Positions 1 through 11,426 of a stretch of 64,000 nucleotides of DNA are shown here, in pieces. The position numbers were made by a program, and so were the translations under genes. Within the stretch, counting starts at the first letter, position 1; every line of letters starts with the position of its first letter. This stretch comes from Batkoa obscura (Eukaryota > Entomophthoromycota > Entomophthoromycetes > Entomophthorales > Batkoaceae), in NCBI GenBank assembly GCA_030770535.1, contig JASVEC010000013.1, forward strand, positions 248,001-312,000, written 5' to 3'. Below the pieces are notes generated by a model that was given only the letters and a program-made list of their open reading frames with translations, made no database searches and was not told the origin of the DNA.

Positions 1-1897
1 ATAAACTTTTTCTACATATAAACCTTATGGTTTACCTTTTTATAAAAGTGAATCCTTTGGAGTGGCTACCTCCTAAAGGAAGACAGTAGTACTTTATTAT
101 ACAAGTCATTAACATTTTTTATCAAATATAGGATTCCAAATTTACTTTTGAAATTTTATATGATTAGTATTTTAAATTGGCTAAATTTTTTATTGCTTAA
201 ATCTGGTCAAATTTGCAGCTTTTTTGCTTTTAATCAATCAAAACAACCCACATCAAAGTCCAAATTTCTCAAAAAATGCCCAACGTCAGTGTGTTAACAT
301 TAGTTTTATTTTAACAAAACTGATAAATAAAGGTTGAGTTCAGATAAAGTTTATTACACATGTTTAGTTTATTTTTATAACTGGTTAGATATAAGATTAA
401 ATAGATGCTTGATTAATATTATTTGGTCTATTTTCCTTGATGAGATATCATTGAGATGATATGGTTTATTTATAAAATTTAATATGTGAAAAAAACAATA
501 TAAGAAGGAAAGGAATATCAGAAAAGGGGGTTCTAATAAACTACTATGGGAATTATAGGGCTCGGATCAATGATAGCAACCTGCCTTTTTGAGACCCTGA
601 ATGTTTAGTCCGATAAAAATATCTAAAAGGTATTTGGTCTATTTTTAAACTTATGACTAAACCACTATTTAAAATTTTCCAACTTATTATTTCTGTTTGT
701 TATTTAAAATGAATAAATCCAATATAAACAACTGATTTTATGCAATAGTAACAAAGTTTCTAATAAAAATTAGACGTTTTTAGTACTTTATTCTTTCACT
801 GATGAACCCACCTTTTAAGGTTACTTGGATTAGTAATATACTAAATTTAAAAAGGCTACCAGTTTTGAAACTCATGAAAATACCTAATATAATTTTCATA
901 AATAACTTACAATTTTCAAAAAAAAGCAGGGTAAAAGTATATAATTACAATAACAAAAATTTTACTGTGTAAATATCGGGCCAAGTGGCCTCCAACTAAA
1001 AAAGACTCAGGATTAAAAAAGTCAGAAACAAAAATTAGTATCATAACCAATAGCCTACCTATCTATTTATCAAAGAGCTATGTATTATTTTAAAAATATC
1101 TAATACACGATCAGCAAAACCCAATAAGTTTGTTAATAGCATTAAATAAAAACTTTTACAAACCATCAACTAATATGATTGATGTATCTTTGTTGTTATC
1201 TTTATCTATGAATAACTCCAAGTAAAGCTTAAATGGGGAAGTATTTTTATGTTTAATAACTTTACTAACAATTTTTCCACTCAAATAGCGCTTAAAACAT
1301 GGAAAAAGTAATGAAGCCAAAAAAAGCACCCCCAAATGTAGGAGATCCTTTTAGTATAATTATATTTTTACTCAAAAGCATTTTAAATGGGTTTCAAATT
1401 TACTAATTAAATAAGTGTTTGATTTTTAAGAAATTGATTTATAGCAAGTACTATTGTGTAAGTGCTTAAGTTTCAATTAGAAATTAATTAAAATGTAGAG
1501 ATAAACTAGATTTATTCAGCTCTACTCCAGGTTTAATGCAGCAATTGTATATTCTTCCTTGGAAAAGTAATGTTCTAATCAAGAGGTTAATAGCCACTTA
1601 CCACAAAGGGTTTAATATTAAAAAATAATAATCAAAGGAATTTAGCTATGGCATAATATATCTCCATGCAAAAATACTATTACAAAAATACTATTATATA
1701 CAATCTATATAAAAAGTATTGTAAGTTTACTAAAAATATATACAATATGATTAAAAACTATTAATCAGTTTAAATAAAATTAATAATAATGTTCAATGAA
1801 AAATGAAAAGTGAAAAAGTTATTTATAGTAGAATATTGCATCATTTACTTTTTTTAAAGTAAATACCCCTTTCATAAATCACAATTTATTGCAACCC
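1..1897. other. gene-free AT-rich stretch
   Basis: I see no coding region here. The only recognisable content is one copy of the 105-bp hairpin element at 1232-1337. A slightly GC-richer patch near 541-620 has C-box-like and D-box-like words but no convincing snoRNA layout. Confidence 0.6.
1232..1337 (+). mobile_element. MITE family A copy (105-bp hairpin)
   Basis: This short non-coding element starts with AAATGGGGAAG and ends with GCACCCCCAAAT as inverted ends. It has the family core TTTTTCCACTCAAATAGCGC followed by GGAAAAAG. No coding capacity. The + strand is defined by this orientation of the core. Confidence 0.85.
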
Positions 1898-1953
1898 TGA
1901 TTTAAGGTTGAATAGCTGCGTAACATGATTTGAAGTTGAATAGCTGCGCAAAA
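1898..1953 (+). repeat. 28-bp direct tandem repeat upstream of GST-like gene
   Basis: Two adjacent 28-bp units share the core GTTGAATAGCTGCG and differ at a few positions. They lie about 60-115 bp upstream of the GST-like start codon. The position suggests a duplicated regulatory site, but nothing more can be shown from sequence. Confidence 0.6.
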
Positions 1954-2014
1954 TAGGCTATATGAAATGATAGTATATAAGCGCTAATCTTTCAAATAAC
2001 TTTTTAAAAAAAAG

Positions 2015-2884
2015 ATGGAGCTATATTTTTTATTTAATAGTGATGAAGAAAATTTGTGTTTCTCGCCTTATGTATGGCGGATACAGATGGCATTAAAACA
2101 TAAGGTAAACATGATTTTTATAAAATATTCTTTTTTTAAACTTTTTTAATAGGGTCTTGATTTTAATGAAGTAAAATTAAACTTTAGACAACTTAATAAG
2201 ACCATTTTGAAATTGACGTAATATTTACAATAATATATTTTTTAAATCTCATTATTTTTAGTGACGGTAAATGGAAGAAAGTTCCAGTCTTAAAGTTTGA
2301 AGATGGATCAGTGCATTATAATAGTAGAGATATTGCAATAGAGCTTGAAAAAAGGTTCCCAGAAAACCCAAAATTATTTCCAAATGGTTCAAAAGTTGCC
2401 GAATTTTTAGAAAAGTACATTGAAGCTAATATTGATATAATTGGTGGGCTATGTATAGCAGCAGAGAGGGACGTCTTAGTAAAGGAAGATCAAGACTTAC
2501 AAAAAGACTTATTTGATATTGGAATACAAATGTTTTCAAGTCCTATAGAAAAACTTTATGCGGATTTTGAAAGGTTGTTAAAACCAATTATCCTTATGTT
2601 AAAGGATACCCCTTTTTTTGAAGGCACAGAACGTAAGTGATGATTATCATTTTAGTACATTTGTTTTTACTATTTCTAATTTAGCTACATATTCTGATTA
2701 CATTGTCTTTTCCTTATTACAATGTCTTAGAGTGCTTACACCTGTACATTTTGAGGTATGTGTTCGAAACGTTGAAGATAAAACGTTGATTAACTGGTTT
2801 GAGAAATTGTGCAACCTTTTTGATGGATACGCTAAAGCATTTCCTATTAACTCAAAACATGGGCCATATGCTTTAAAAAATTAA
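2015..2884 (+). pseudogene. glutathione S-transferase-like protein (Ure2/LigE type), one apparent frameshift
   Basis: Exons 2015-2104, 2153-2217 and 2262-2884 join in phase across two short introns (48 and 44 nt). The N-terminus MELYFLF...SPYVWRIQMALKHKGLDFNEV is followed by VPVLKFEDG and the Ser-Arg-Asp word that binds glutathione, which is a thioredoxin-fold GST N-domain. The C-terminal helical domain ends with an ATYSDYIVFSLLQ segment typical of fungal GSTs. The two parts of exon 3 lie in different frames, and dropping one T from the T7 run at 2613-2619 joins them. The gene is therefore either recently inactivated or carries a base-count error. GSTs of this class conjugate glutathione to xenobiotics or cleave ether bonds; the exact substrate is unknown. 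Confidence 0.75.
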
Positions 2885-3386
2885 AGTGTTTTTTTAAATA
2901 TTTATTACCTTAAAGAATTTTATTATTTGAACTTATTATTTTAAAAAACTTTTTAAAGATTGAAAATACTCTGTTAATCTAAGTTAAAAATCAGATTAGT
3001 AAAAATAGAATACAAGCAGAATATTATATTTTATTGTTGCTTTATCTTAATAATTATTTGAAGTATTGTTTTAAACTACTAAATTTGGTTAATTTTGAAC
3101 CATCAGTTGATATTATCAAATTATTGCTTAAAATTATGATTAAGTCATCAAACTAGATTTTTTTTAAAAAGGATTAATGAAAATAATCAAAGCAATCAAA
3201 AATGAAATGGTGAAGTTTTATAAGAAATATAATAATATCTCAATGTATCTCAATATATCTCAATTAGTTCATTAAAAAAGAGCAAAGAACAATAAAATGA
3301 TATAAAAGCAATAAATTTATCGAAAAAAAGCTACTTAAAAAGTTGAGAGTAATATAATTCATTTATTAATATTATCATTCTAAAAT
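2885..3386. other. intergenic spacer
   Basis: AT-rich, with no ORF or RNA gene. It must hold the 3' end of the GST-like gene and the promoter of the secreted protein at 3387. An ATAAAAGC word near 3302 could be a weak TATA element. Confidence 0.5.
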
Positions 3387-4394
3387 ATGGTCAAATACAC
3401 AAGTATTATTTTATTAGCAGTAGCATCTGTTTTATCAACCCCAGTTCATACTTCTTTCAATAAGACAGAAGTTGAAAATGAAAAGCAAACCATTGATACT
3501 AAAAAGCAATATATAGTATTAAACTTTATTAGTTCGTCAAAAGGTCCTACAAATTCAACCTTAAACCAAAATAATAATAACATTGACCAAAATAAAAGTG
3601 TATCTACATCCAAAGGGGAGCAATCAGTTTTAAGTATAAGCCAAATCTCTTCTAGTCCAAATTCTACAAACACAAATTCTTCTTCAACAGTAACAGAAGT
3701 AAATAGTTCAAAGCCTAACGCAAATAACAGCCCCAATTCAAGTAGCATGAATCCAATAGCACAAGCAATCGATATTAATCAATCTACTTCAAACATTCAA
3801 CAATCAAATAACGTCTCTTCGAATCCAGATTCTACAGCGATTAACAATAGTACTCCAAATACAATGATGAGCCAAAATCAAAATTCTAACCCTAATACCA
3901 TATCTACACCTTCCCCAGAAACTGAATCTGATACAAAAGGCAAAGTATATAAATTTAGCACTCCATTTGTTAATATGGAAATTAGTTTTGATCCTCAAAA
4001 CAATCGTGGAATGATAATGTTAGAGCCTATTTCTGAACCTTCATCAACAAATAATTTTGTAAATGAAGCTTCCAGTCCCAATTTTTCTAGTATTGTTGAT
4101 ACTTCGTCAACATCCTCCGAAAATGATAGCACAAATAACTCTCCTATTTCAAATTCAGAAGGTGCTTTATTTTCTCAAAATGGGAATACTATGTTAAGTG
4201 AAGCTGCGGGAGCAGGTGCTAGTATTGGTGCTTCTAAAGGGCCTAATTCAAGTTTATATAGTGGTAACGGATATAATGCAATTTCTGGGCCCAGTGGATC
4301 TATTGTTTATTCAACTAACTATGGGTCTTCTTATGGACAAGCAGAATATAACTCTAATACAAACGCGATGGCTCAATCCTCTTTTAATAACTAA
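3387..4394 (+). CDS. Ser/Asn/Thr-rich secreted or cell-surface protein
   Basis: A single exon encodes 335 aa. Residues 1 to about 22 (MVKYTSIILLAVASVLSTPV) look like a cleavable signal peptide. The rest is low-complexity Ser, Asn, Thr and Pro with many N-x-S/T sequons and no Cys, as in cell-wall or mucin-like proteins. No GPI-type hydrophobic tail is visible at the C-terminus (SSFNN). The signal peptide resembles those of the array at 23-44 kb, but the V-x-G-K-x-F motif is absent, so it is at best a distant relative. No catalytic domain is recognised. Confidence 0.75.
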   Translation: MVKYTSIILLAVASVLSTPVHTSFNKTEVENEKQTIDTKKQYIVLNFISSSKGPTNSTLNQNNNNIDQNKSVSTSKGEQSVLSISQISSSPNSTNTNSSSTVTEVNSSKPNANNSPNSSSMNPIAQAIDINQSTSNIQQSNNVSSNPDSTAINNSTPNTMMSQNQNSNPNTISTPSPETESDTKGKVYKFSTPFVNMEISFDPQNNRGMIMLEPISEPSSTNNFVNEASSPNFSSIVDTSSTSSENDSTNNSPISNSEGALFSQNGNTMLSEAAGAGASIGASKGPNSSLYSGNGYNAISGPSGSIVYSTNYGSSYGQAEYNSNTNAMAQSSFNN

Positions 4395-4584
4395 ATTGAA
4401 CTATTAAGTTGGATTTCAGAATACAAGTTTAGAATATTGCTAACTCATTTCTATTAATAAATTAAACTATAATATAAAATTTTGGGTTATAATTTTAACT
4501 ATACATAATTAACTGCCACCATTTATCTATCATAAATCAGCTATCAGACTAAAAGTACTAGACAGCTTATTAGAAAAACAAAAT

Positions 4585-5250
4585 TCAATTTGAGGAAGGA
4601 TTAGACATAAAGGTAACATATAACTCTAAGGTAAGGTTAAAATAATATTGTTGAGTATAAGTAAGCTGATACTCTTTGAGGTATATATCAAAACTGTTTA
4701 ATGTTTTAGTAATATGTGTTAAGTAGACTGGATTCTTAGTACAATGCTTTAGTTTTAGCAAGATGTTACTTAAAATTACTAATAAAATTAATAGAGAAAG
4801 ATTATAAACCGAAATGGCTCGGTTTTGTTTTAAAAATTCAATATCGTGGTTATTAATTTTTTGAGAATATTTGACATCTTTGATTTGATCAAATAAGGAC
4901 AATAAATTTATCTCATGTGAGCTAAATGAATAAAGTGGTATGTCCGATTCAATAGCCTCTAGTGGTATATTAGAACTAACGACGTGACTGCAATCAACCA
5001 AGTTATGGTTACGTTCATATGTACTTAAAACTTGCTTATGTATAGTAGGTAATTTAAAGTTATTGGGATTGGGATGATTAATAGGTTTTATGGCATAATT
5101 CGAAGGCAATGTAATATAGAGAGATGGCTTTGTTGAAGTTGGAGAGCAGAAAGGTTGTTCACTTGATCCTTGAAATTCATTTTGGGGTGGAAACGAAAAG
5201 AGATTGGTTTTTACGCTTAAAATATCGCAAGTTTTAAAATTAAAGCTCAT
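4585..5250 (-). CDS. helical protein of unknown function, paralogue of 22323-23003
   Basis: Intronless, 221 aa, starting at ATG 5250. The first about 110 residues are polar and poorly conserved. The last about 110 form hydrophobic helices that align with the protein at 22323-23003: shared pattern LYSF/LYTF...ND/ESE-x-EFLKQN..., then Leu-rich helices, then a Tyr-rich helix (EYQ-x-x-x-T/K-Y). I do not recognise the family. The C-terminal half could be a protein-interaction domain; there is no clear signal peptide, zinc site or catalytic motif. The pair flanks the homeodomain genes on both sides. Confidence 0.7.
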   Translation of the reverse strand: MSFNFKTCDILSVKTNLFSFPPQNEFQGSSEQPFCSPTSTKPSLYITLPSNYAIKPINHPNPNNFKLPTIHKQVLSTYERNHNLVDCSHVVSSNIPLEAIESDIPLYSFSSHEINLLSLFDQIKDVKYSQKINNHDIEFLKQNRAISVYNLSLLILLVILSNILLKLKHCTKNPVYLTHITKTLNSFDIYLKEYQLTYTQQYYFNLTLELYVTFMSNPSSN

Positions 5251-5783
5251 TCTTATGCTATGGATAAAGTGAAGATTTCTCTTGATTTATATATTGTATC
5301 CTAATAATTAAAACCATTAAATATACCAAAAAACACTTATTTGATAGCTTTATAATAACGTCGAATAAGCTTAGTTCCCTAATATTATCTATTTTATTGG
5401 CATAACCATAAAATCACATTAATCTGGAACAATGGGGAATATAAATAACTTTACTTTTATTACAAATTCAAATAATAAAGTTCGTTTTCTAAAGTAAAGA
5501 ACTTATAAATTATACGTAATTATAAGCCTTACAAAATAATTCATCACCTTACTTTTAAAATCTATTAAAGTCTAGACAAATATATTAAACTAATTTTTAA
5601 AACAATTTATAAACTTACATTATAATTGGAACTACCACATATGACATCTTCATCTAGGTATAGCAAATTTAATAGTTTTTTAATATTATGTTGTTCTCTG
5701 CTTTAAACACCTCCATTTAAATTGCCGGTTTTTATAATGATTATAAATTATGTTATTAATTAAACAATGCCATGCTAATAAAT

Positions 5784-5886
5784 ACATGGGGTGTTTTTGG
5801 TTTCATTACTTTTTCAACTTTTAAGCGTTATTTGAGCGGAAAAATTGTTAGTAAAATTTTTAAACAAAAAAATACGTCCCCATATG
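5784..5886 (-). mobile_element. MITE family A copy
   Basis: Same hairpin element in reverse orientation: begins CATGGGGTGTTTTTGG, ends ACGTCCCCATAT, with core TTTGAGCGGAAAAATTG. Confidence 0.85.
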
Positions 5887-5948
5887 GCAACTACAATTTT
5901 TATTTTGGATATAAATATTTAATATACCTAGTTTAGGTATTAAAAAAT

Positions 5949-6020
5949 AGCATCTTGGCGCAGAGGAAGCGCGCGGGGCTCATAACCCCGAGGTCGAAGG
6001 ATCGAAACCTTCAGATGCTA
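5949..6020 (+). tRNA. initiator tRNA-Met (CAT)
   Basis: The acceptor stem AGCATCT pairs exactly with AGATGCT followed by discriminator A. The anticodon stem ends in three G-C pairs (GGG/CCC) around loop CTCATAA, anticodon CAT. The T loop reads ATCGAAAC instead of TTC-led, and the first base pair is A-T. These are hallmarks of the eukaryotic initiator tRNA, and much of the sequence matches the yeast initiator. 72 nt, no intron. Confidence 0.97.
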
Positions 6021-6292
6021 ACGAACTTTTAGTCAATTTTAAAAGCTAATAAATAATCTTTTTTATATATTCTCCCATATATTTGTTTAATTTTCATCCT
6101 ATAGACTTATTTTATAAAACACTTGTATACTCCACATCCTTGATTTAAAAAAGTTATTAGGAGATACTTTTTTTAAGATGGAACTTAACCTTACTTTAGA
6201 AATACCAATATATTAAAAGGTTAGAATAAATATTATTTTCAGAATATTATTTTTGAGTCACCACTTTATATATTGATTATACGTTATTTAAT

Positions 6293-6488
6293 ATATGGGA
6301 ATGTTTTTTACCTATTACCCTTTTTTGCTATTTGTTCTATCATACTGGTTTGATGCTTATGTTTTTATTTTAATTTTAAAGTGAACAGTTGGCTAGTATC
6401 CGCCTAAGCTTGAACAGCATACTGGTTAACTAATTTCTAAATTTAGAAATAGCAAAAAGGACAATTGGTAAAAAACATCCCCAATATA
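6293..6488. mobile_element. MITE family C copy (long inverted ends)
   Basis: The ends are imperfect inverted repeats: left GGGAATGTTTTTTACC and right GGTAAAAAACATCCCC. The ACAATTGGTAAAAAACATCC end is shared with the element at 35372-35640. No ORF. The left arm is shorter than the right, so this copy has lost part of its left side. Confidence 0.75.
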
Positions 6489-6653
6489 TTATTTGTTAAC
6501 TAATAGCTACTTCAACTATTAAAAAAATAGATTATTTTTTTATTAATTTCATGATATATTAAAGTAGTACATTGAAAATACTATTGTTTATTTCAAATAT
6601 GATATAATTTTATTTGTAAGTTGTTTACTTTTTTATTGAAATAATCTTTCACA

Positions 6654-6818
6654 ATTTGGGAGTGCTTCTTTGGTTTCATCACTTTTTCCATTCTTTAAGC
6701 ACTACTCGCTATTTGGGGCTGTTTTTTTTGGCTTCATTATTTTTTCCATTTTTTAAGCGCTATTTGAGCGGAAAAACTATTAGTAAAATTCTTAAACAAA
6801 AAACATCCTCATTTGTTA
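6654..6818 (-). mobile_element. MITE family A, one full and one partial copy in tandem
   Basis: A partial unit (6654 to about 6706) is followed directly by a full reverse-oriented unit beginning ATTTGGGGCTG and ending CATCCTCAT. Both carry the GGTTTCAT/GGCTTCAT and TTTTTCCATT words. A small ORF across them is an artefact of the element. Confidence 0.75.
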
Positions 6819-7232
6819 TTTTTATTATAATTAAACTTGAAACTATTCAAATCGTTTGTTTTATTTTATTTATTTTTTTCACCTCTTTCTAGAATATAAT
6901 AAAAGCTATAAAATTTAAAAACTAAAAATATTTTTCTGCCTAGTGTATATCATATAGTTAAAATTAATATTCCATAAAACAAATTTTGGATATTTTTATT
7001 TATGATATACAAAAGTAATAATATTAAAACATCATATTTGAAAGTTAATAATAAAATAGCAAAAAAATCTATTTTATTGAAAATTTAAATCCGTTGTATA
7101 AACATATGCGTATGTACACCAAGAAATATTAATCCTTTAGATAACTAACGTTATAATTAACTCAGATAGAAAGTTGATTAAAGCTATTATTTATGAATAT
7201 GTTTTGAGATTGAGTAAATAGCTTAGATAACT

Positions 7233-8493
7233 TTAAGGCCTTAGCTTTATACAGGAGTTTAAAATGCAACTTAAAATGTTATCCATTTCTTTACTGTATA
7301 AACTAATATCAAAGGTTTTTAAATTTAATTTATCCTTCCGTATTTGCGATAAATTAAGTGTTGAATATAAGATAAACGGCCATTGCTTTAATTCCAAAAT
7401 TTCTAATTGCGGGCAACGATGATATATGTAATTTATAAACTTTTCTCCAATTACAAGATTTTCTATACTTAAAGATATAAGATTGGTCTTTTGCCTTGAA
7501 CAAAGTTCATCTAATAAAAATACATAAGATCTTGAATCAACCTTGAGCTTTGACAACTTTAAACTTGTTAATTCCAGAAGATAAAGAATGCTGTTAACAG
7601 TCCTCAAAGTCAACTTGGAACAATTTATTAATTCAAGCACCCTTAACTCAGGGAACAAGAACGGTTCTATAAGATGCCTATTTAAAACTACCGAGTTTAT
7701 TTTAATAAATCTTGCCCTACAAACCCCTTTAAAGTTCAGATTTCGTATACTGGCTAAATTTAATTCAATTAAAGACGGGAAAGAATTGAAATTAATTGTA
7801 ATTCCTTCTTCGAACATTGATAAGTTTAATCTTATGAGGTAAGGAAAACAATAGCTCATAATCAGTTCTCTATCTTTTTCCATTGTAAAGTAACTAATTA
7901 TACCGAGGTGTTTCAATTGGGATATTCTATCGAACAGCGTCTTTGAACATTTCACTCTATTCCTAATGCTGATAAGGGATAATGATGACAATCCTTTTGG
8001 GAATAATTGGACCAATATAGGCAAAACATAATCCTCTATGAAATTTAACAATAAATGCTTTATACTATTACTCAAAACCGTTAGCTTGTCATAAAACTCT
8101 TCCAAGTACTCGTTGTCATCACATCCAATATAAAAAGATATATCATCTGGATAGAACCTTACTTCTTAACTTTTTGAAAGTTATACTCATTAGTTGGATA
8201 TGCTCTCAGGTTCGAACAATACCTTTTAATGAATTTGTGGTTGTTACTTTTTGTACTTAGGTACCTAATTAAATGACCACTCTTCCTTAAATATTTGTTT
8301 TTTTTGCTGAAACATTGCTCTTTGTAAATTTTATAGTTTCTCAGAAACATGGTAGTAATAATTGATACCAACTCCTACACGCGGTTAAAACTTCAATTTT
8401 ACATTTTGACTTTAAATATAGTAATATTTGTTTAAGGATATATTGTGGTAAACAATGGAACTTTAACTGATAGTTATAGTTTGATTCGCACAT
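7233..8493 (-). pseudogene. F-box/leucine-rich repeat protein, two apparent 1-nt losses
   Basis: Reading starts at ATG 8493. Residues about 19-50 form an F-box (LPQYILKQILLYL...VLTACRSWYQLLLPCF), a Skp1-binding module of SCF ubiquitin ligases. The body (7233-8105) shows irregular leucine-rich repeats such as LIRLNLSMF, LIELNLASI, LRVLELINCS and LEILELKQW. Three open segments in different frames cover the gene. A missing base near the T run at 8345-8347 and another near 8160 would each explain a change. The rest is long and open, so loss is recent or the bases were miscounted. Probably a substrate adaptor; substrate unknown. Confidence 0.75.
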
Positions 8494-9155
8494 GAGTAAA
8501 TTTTAAATACCCTGGATAAAATAGAAATCAACAAAAAGTGATATAAGCATCAATTTTTTAAACTGTTTTTTAAACACTTTCATTTATATACTATCTTCAA
8601 TGGGTTCATTATTTGTTTTTTGTTAGTGGTTCTAATATAACATCTTATTTACCTGCATTCACCTCTTGTATTTTCACTTCAAGATCATTTTTATTGGCTA
8701 TAGTATATTAAATAAATGAACTTTTGAAACAAAAGTAGTTTATAATTGCAATACAGAGCATTAAACTTCAACCATGCTTTAATGTATAAAAAAGAGTTCA
8801 ACTTTTCTAGAATAACATGTATGTGCTTCTTTAAATCAAATATTCTTAAATTATCATTAGGTAAGCTCATCCTATAATAATTTAAAATTAGATTGGTGTA
8901 CTAACAATTGATCAAATTCTTTGACATCATATGTCAAGTAAAAAACTTGACAGTTTTTTAAAAATAAGTTTAAAAATAAAAATAACTACCAAAAATTTAA
9001 GCATGTGGGGATAAAATAGTAGATTTTTAAAGTCTTTCATGGATCAAATCTCACTAAAGATTATTAATTAGAAATATTTACAGTTAATGGAGCTTTAATA
9101 TAATATAACATGTTTATTGGATTTTAAATAACTTTTATTTTAAGCGTTAGTACAA
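8494..9155. other. intergenic spacer
   Basis: AT-rich, no gene or repeat recognised. Confidence 0.5.
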
Positions 9156-9590
9156 TTATTCTTCGGATTCTTGATCTTTTAGCAAAAACTTAATAGACAA
9201 CGGGTTTACTTTTAGTTTATTAGTTGTATTGACCGTACTATTGTCAGTTTCGTTATTACTTGTTGTACTTATATCTTCTTCCACATTAATTAAATTAGCT
9301 TCATTTGTGAATTCTTGTCTAGTTGGCGAAGTTGAGCTATAAGTAGCATACATAGTATTCCATTCAAAATTGAATTGCCGTGTATATTCCCCAGAGGAGT
9401 CCTCTCTTAGTCTCTTCCTCGTCAGACTAAACCACTTCCTTACATGTTTTTCATACAATTTAGCATCCATAGCTATCTGCTTAATGATTTCACTACATGG
9501 CTTCGGGTCGATTTTGAAATAGGATGTTAATACATATTTTTGATACATAGTGATTAGCAAAGCTTCCTTCTCTTTATTTTGCTTGACCAT
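9156..9590 (-). CDS. small homeodomain protein lacking Asn51
   Basis: Intronless, 144 aa, ATG at 9590. A homeodomain covers residues about 6-65: helix 1 around KYVLTSYF, the DPKP turn, helix 2 IIKQIAMDA and recognition helix HVRKWFSLTRKRLRE. Counting from Leu16 (residue 21) gives Trp48 and Phe49 at residues 53-54, so it is a standard 60-residue type without the TALE insertion. Position 51, almost always Asn because it contacts adenine, is Leu here (residue 56). The tail is polar and ends acidic (LLKDQESEE). Likely a nuclear factor with altered or lost specific DNA binding. It is transcribed away from the second homeodomain gene at 13134, about 3.5 kb off. Confidence 0.85.
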   Translation of the reverse strand: MVKQNKEKEALLITMYQKYVLTSYFKIDPKPCSEIIKQIAMDAKLYEKHVRKWFSLTRKRLREDSSGEYTRQFNFEWNTMYATYSSTSPTRQEFTNEANLINVEEDISTTSNNETDNSTVNTTNKLKVNPLSIKFLLKDQESEE

Positions 9591-10610
9591 AGCTCATGTT
9601 CTTTTGAAATTAAATAAATATCTCCAGTTTATAATCGGATCAAAACTTTAAATACTTTTGAAAACTTCTTTCATATGATTTATTTATAAGCTTCTCTTTT
9701 TGGACTTCTGCCCTATGACCTGTTGAACAATGAATCATCAAATTATTGCTGTTATACAAAGTCACATGCTAAATATTATGACTCAGATCTTTCATATTGT
9801 GTAATATTGCCTTAAAAAAGTGCCATATATGGTATACAACTGTTTGGTAATCTCAGGTTATTACTTGGCTTTGTCTTTCCAATCAGATATTGGGCAAGAA
9901 GGTTCCATTTTATCTATTTGATCTTTATTCTTAAGCTATTTTTGTTTGTAAAATTAAAATTTTAGTCATGGACTTGAATTTTAAAAAAAATTGGTCATGA
10001 AAGTTTTTAATGATTAATATTATCTATATATAAGAATTTTAATTTTACTTCACTATAAAAAATGTGAATACGAGCACTTAAACTTAATACAACGCTAGAA
10101 TGCTTACTTAATATGATAATATCCTTTATATTTTTAATTGTATTTCGAATAATTCATTTTTAGGGTAGTCACATAATATTTTAATTCCAATAAAGAATGG
10201 AAATATTACTTGAGGTGTACAAATTTAAATAACAATAATAATGTTCAATTATAATAAAATAATAACAAAATGAATCATTTAGTCATAGGGCTTATTGGAT
10301 TATAAAAATAACATTGAGATTTACCTTTAAAATATTCAGATGTATATTTATTTATTTTAAAAACGGTTTATAAATAGAATTTCTTTAAACTGTAAAATTA
10401 CCATATATTAGAGCTGAAAAATAATAAAAAAGTATCATGAATAGAGGAAATCAGTACCTAGATAATCGATTAAATATAATAGAAATGATAGAAACATGAA
10501 ACTATATATAACATGTAAATCATTAGCTTTTAATAGTTATATGTGATCATTTTGGTTAAAATAGGTTCAAATTAATAAAGTGTCAGAGTGAAAAAAAAAA
10601 ACTAAAATCT

Positions 10611-10796
10611 TTGTCAGTACAATAATTCCTTTGTAATTCAGTTAATTACTCGTTTAAAAAGTAAATTTATATCAAAATTCTGCTATTGTATTAAAATTCT
10701 GTTATCATATTCAACCAAGCTTCAAAAAAATTGTATAAATAGATCAGCTATAAAAATCACTCTTAAAAGGTCACAAAAGAGTTACAACAGCCGTAA
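10611..10796. mobile_element. MITE family D copy
   Basis: The right end AAAGAGTTACAACAGCCGTAA is an inverted, degenerate match to the left end near CAGTACAATAATTCCTTTG. The same TIR word, GCTGTTGCAACTCTTTTG, recurs at 28.8, 32.8, 35.0 and 41.8 kb. About 185 bp, non-coding. Confidence 0.55.
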
Positions 10797-11054
10797 AAAG
10801 ATCTTACAGAAAAAAGATTCAAAACTTTGAAAGTATTCATTGAAATGTTATCAGCCTTATGGCTATACTAAACCATAACATTAACTGAAAAATTAAAGTT
10901 ATATGCAAAACCACAAAAAATTTCAAACAGTCTATAATTCTTTAAACAATAATAAATACTCTAAGTTATTCAGGCAGTATCACATTATATGTTATTTGAA
11001 ATAAAGAAATATTTATTAACTATTTTTAAATTTTATACTTTAACAATATTAGGG

Positions 11055-11126
11055 TCTCGGGTAGTATAGTGGTGAGTATCCCCGCCTGTCACGCGGGAGA
11101 CCGGGGTTCAATTCCCCGCTCGAGAG
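11055..11126 (+). tRNA. tRNA-Asp (GTC)
   Basis: 72 nt. Acceptor TCTCGGG pairs with CTCGAGA (one G-T pair). The D-arm contains TAGTATAGTGG. The anticodon stem CCCGC/GCGGG holds loop CTGTCAC with anticodon GTC. The T arm GGGGTTCAATTCCCC is perfect. Discriminator G and the overall sequence fit fungal tRNA-Asp. No intron. Confidence 0.97.
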
Positions 11127-11322
11127 TAGCATTTTTACAAAAAATTGATAGATTTGATGGATATACTAAAGTATAGCTTAATGATCTGAAGTATGCCAAT
11201 ATTCTTTTTTAGATAAAATGTAATTTGTTGATAAAAAAGCCATTAAAGCAATCAACATTCGAAAAATAAAATATTACACAATTTAATATTAAAGTTTATT
11301 TTATAGTGAAATGAAAAATTAA

Positions 11323-11426
11323 TGTGAGGACGCTTTTTCCTTTAGAGCTTTGTTCATCCCTTTAAGCACTATTTGAGCGGAAAAACTGTTAGTAAAATTC
11401 TTAAACACAAAAATACATCCTCATAT
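11323..11426 (-). mobile_element. MITE family A copy (diverged)
   Basis: Ends TGTGAGGACG and ACATCCTCATAT with core AAGCACTATTTGAGCGG. The left arm is more diverged than in other copies. Confidence 0.75.

Larger units (their letters stand above)
5251..7232. other. intergenic stretch with tRNA and three MITEs
   Basis: No protein gene is seen. It contains a MITE A copy, the initiator tRNA-Met gene, a MITE C copy and a doubled MITE A copy, all listed separately. Confidence 0.6.

Noticed and set aside
541-620. Possible C/D-box snoRNA (ATGATAG ... CCCTGA)
   Set aside because: Spacing too short, no terminal stem and no clear C'/D' boxes.
2634-2656. A 23-nt intron explaining the break in the GST-like gene
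   Set aside because: Too short for splicing here (others are 44 nt or more) and the joined frame is wrong.
3446-3998. Antisense open frames over the Ser/Asn-rich gene
   Set aside because: Complement of low-complexity codons; the sense frame has a signal peptide and composition bias.
6656-6892. Hydrophobic 78-aa open frame
   Set aside because: Made from MITE A sequence plus AT-rich flank; not a gene. The frames at 25567 and 34731 are the same kind of artefact.
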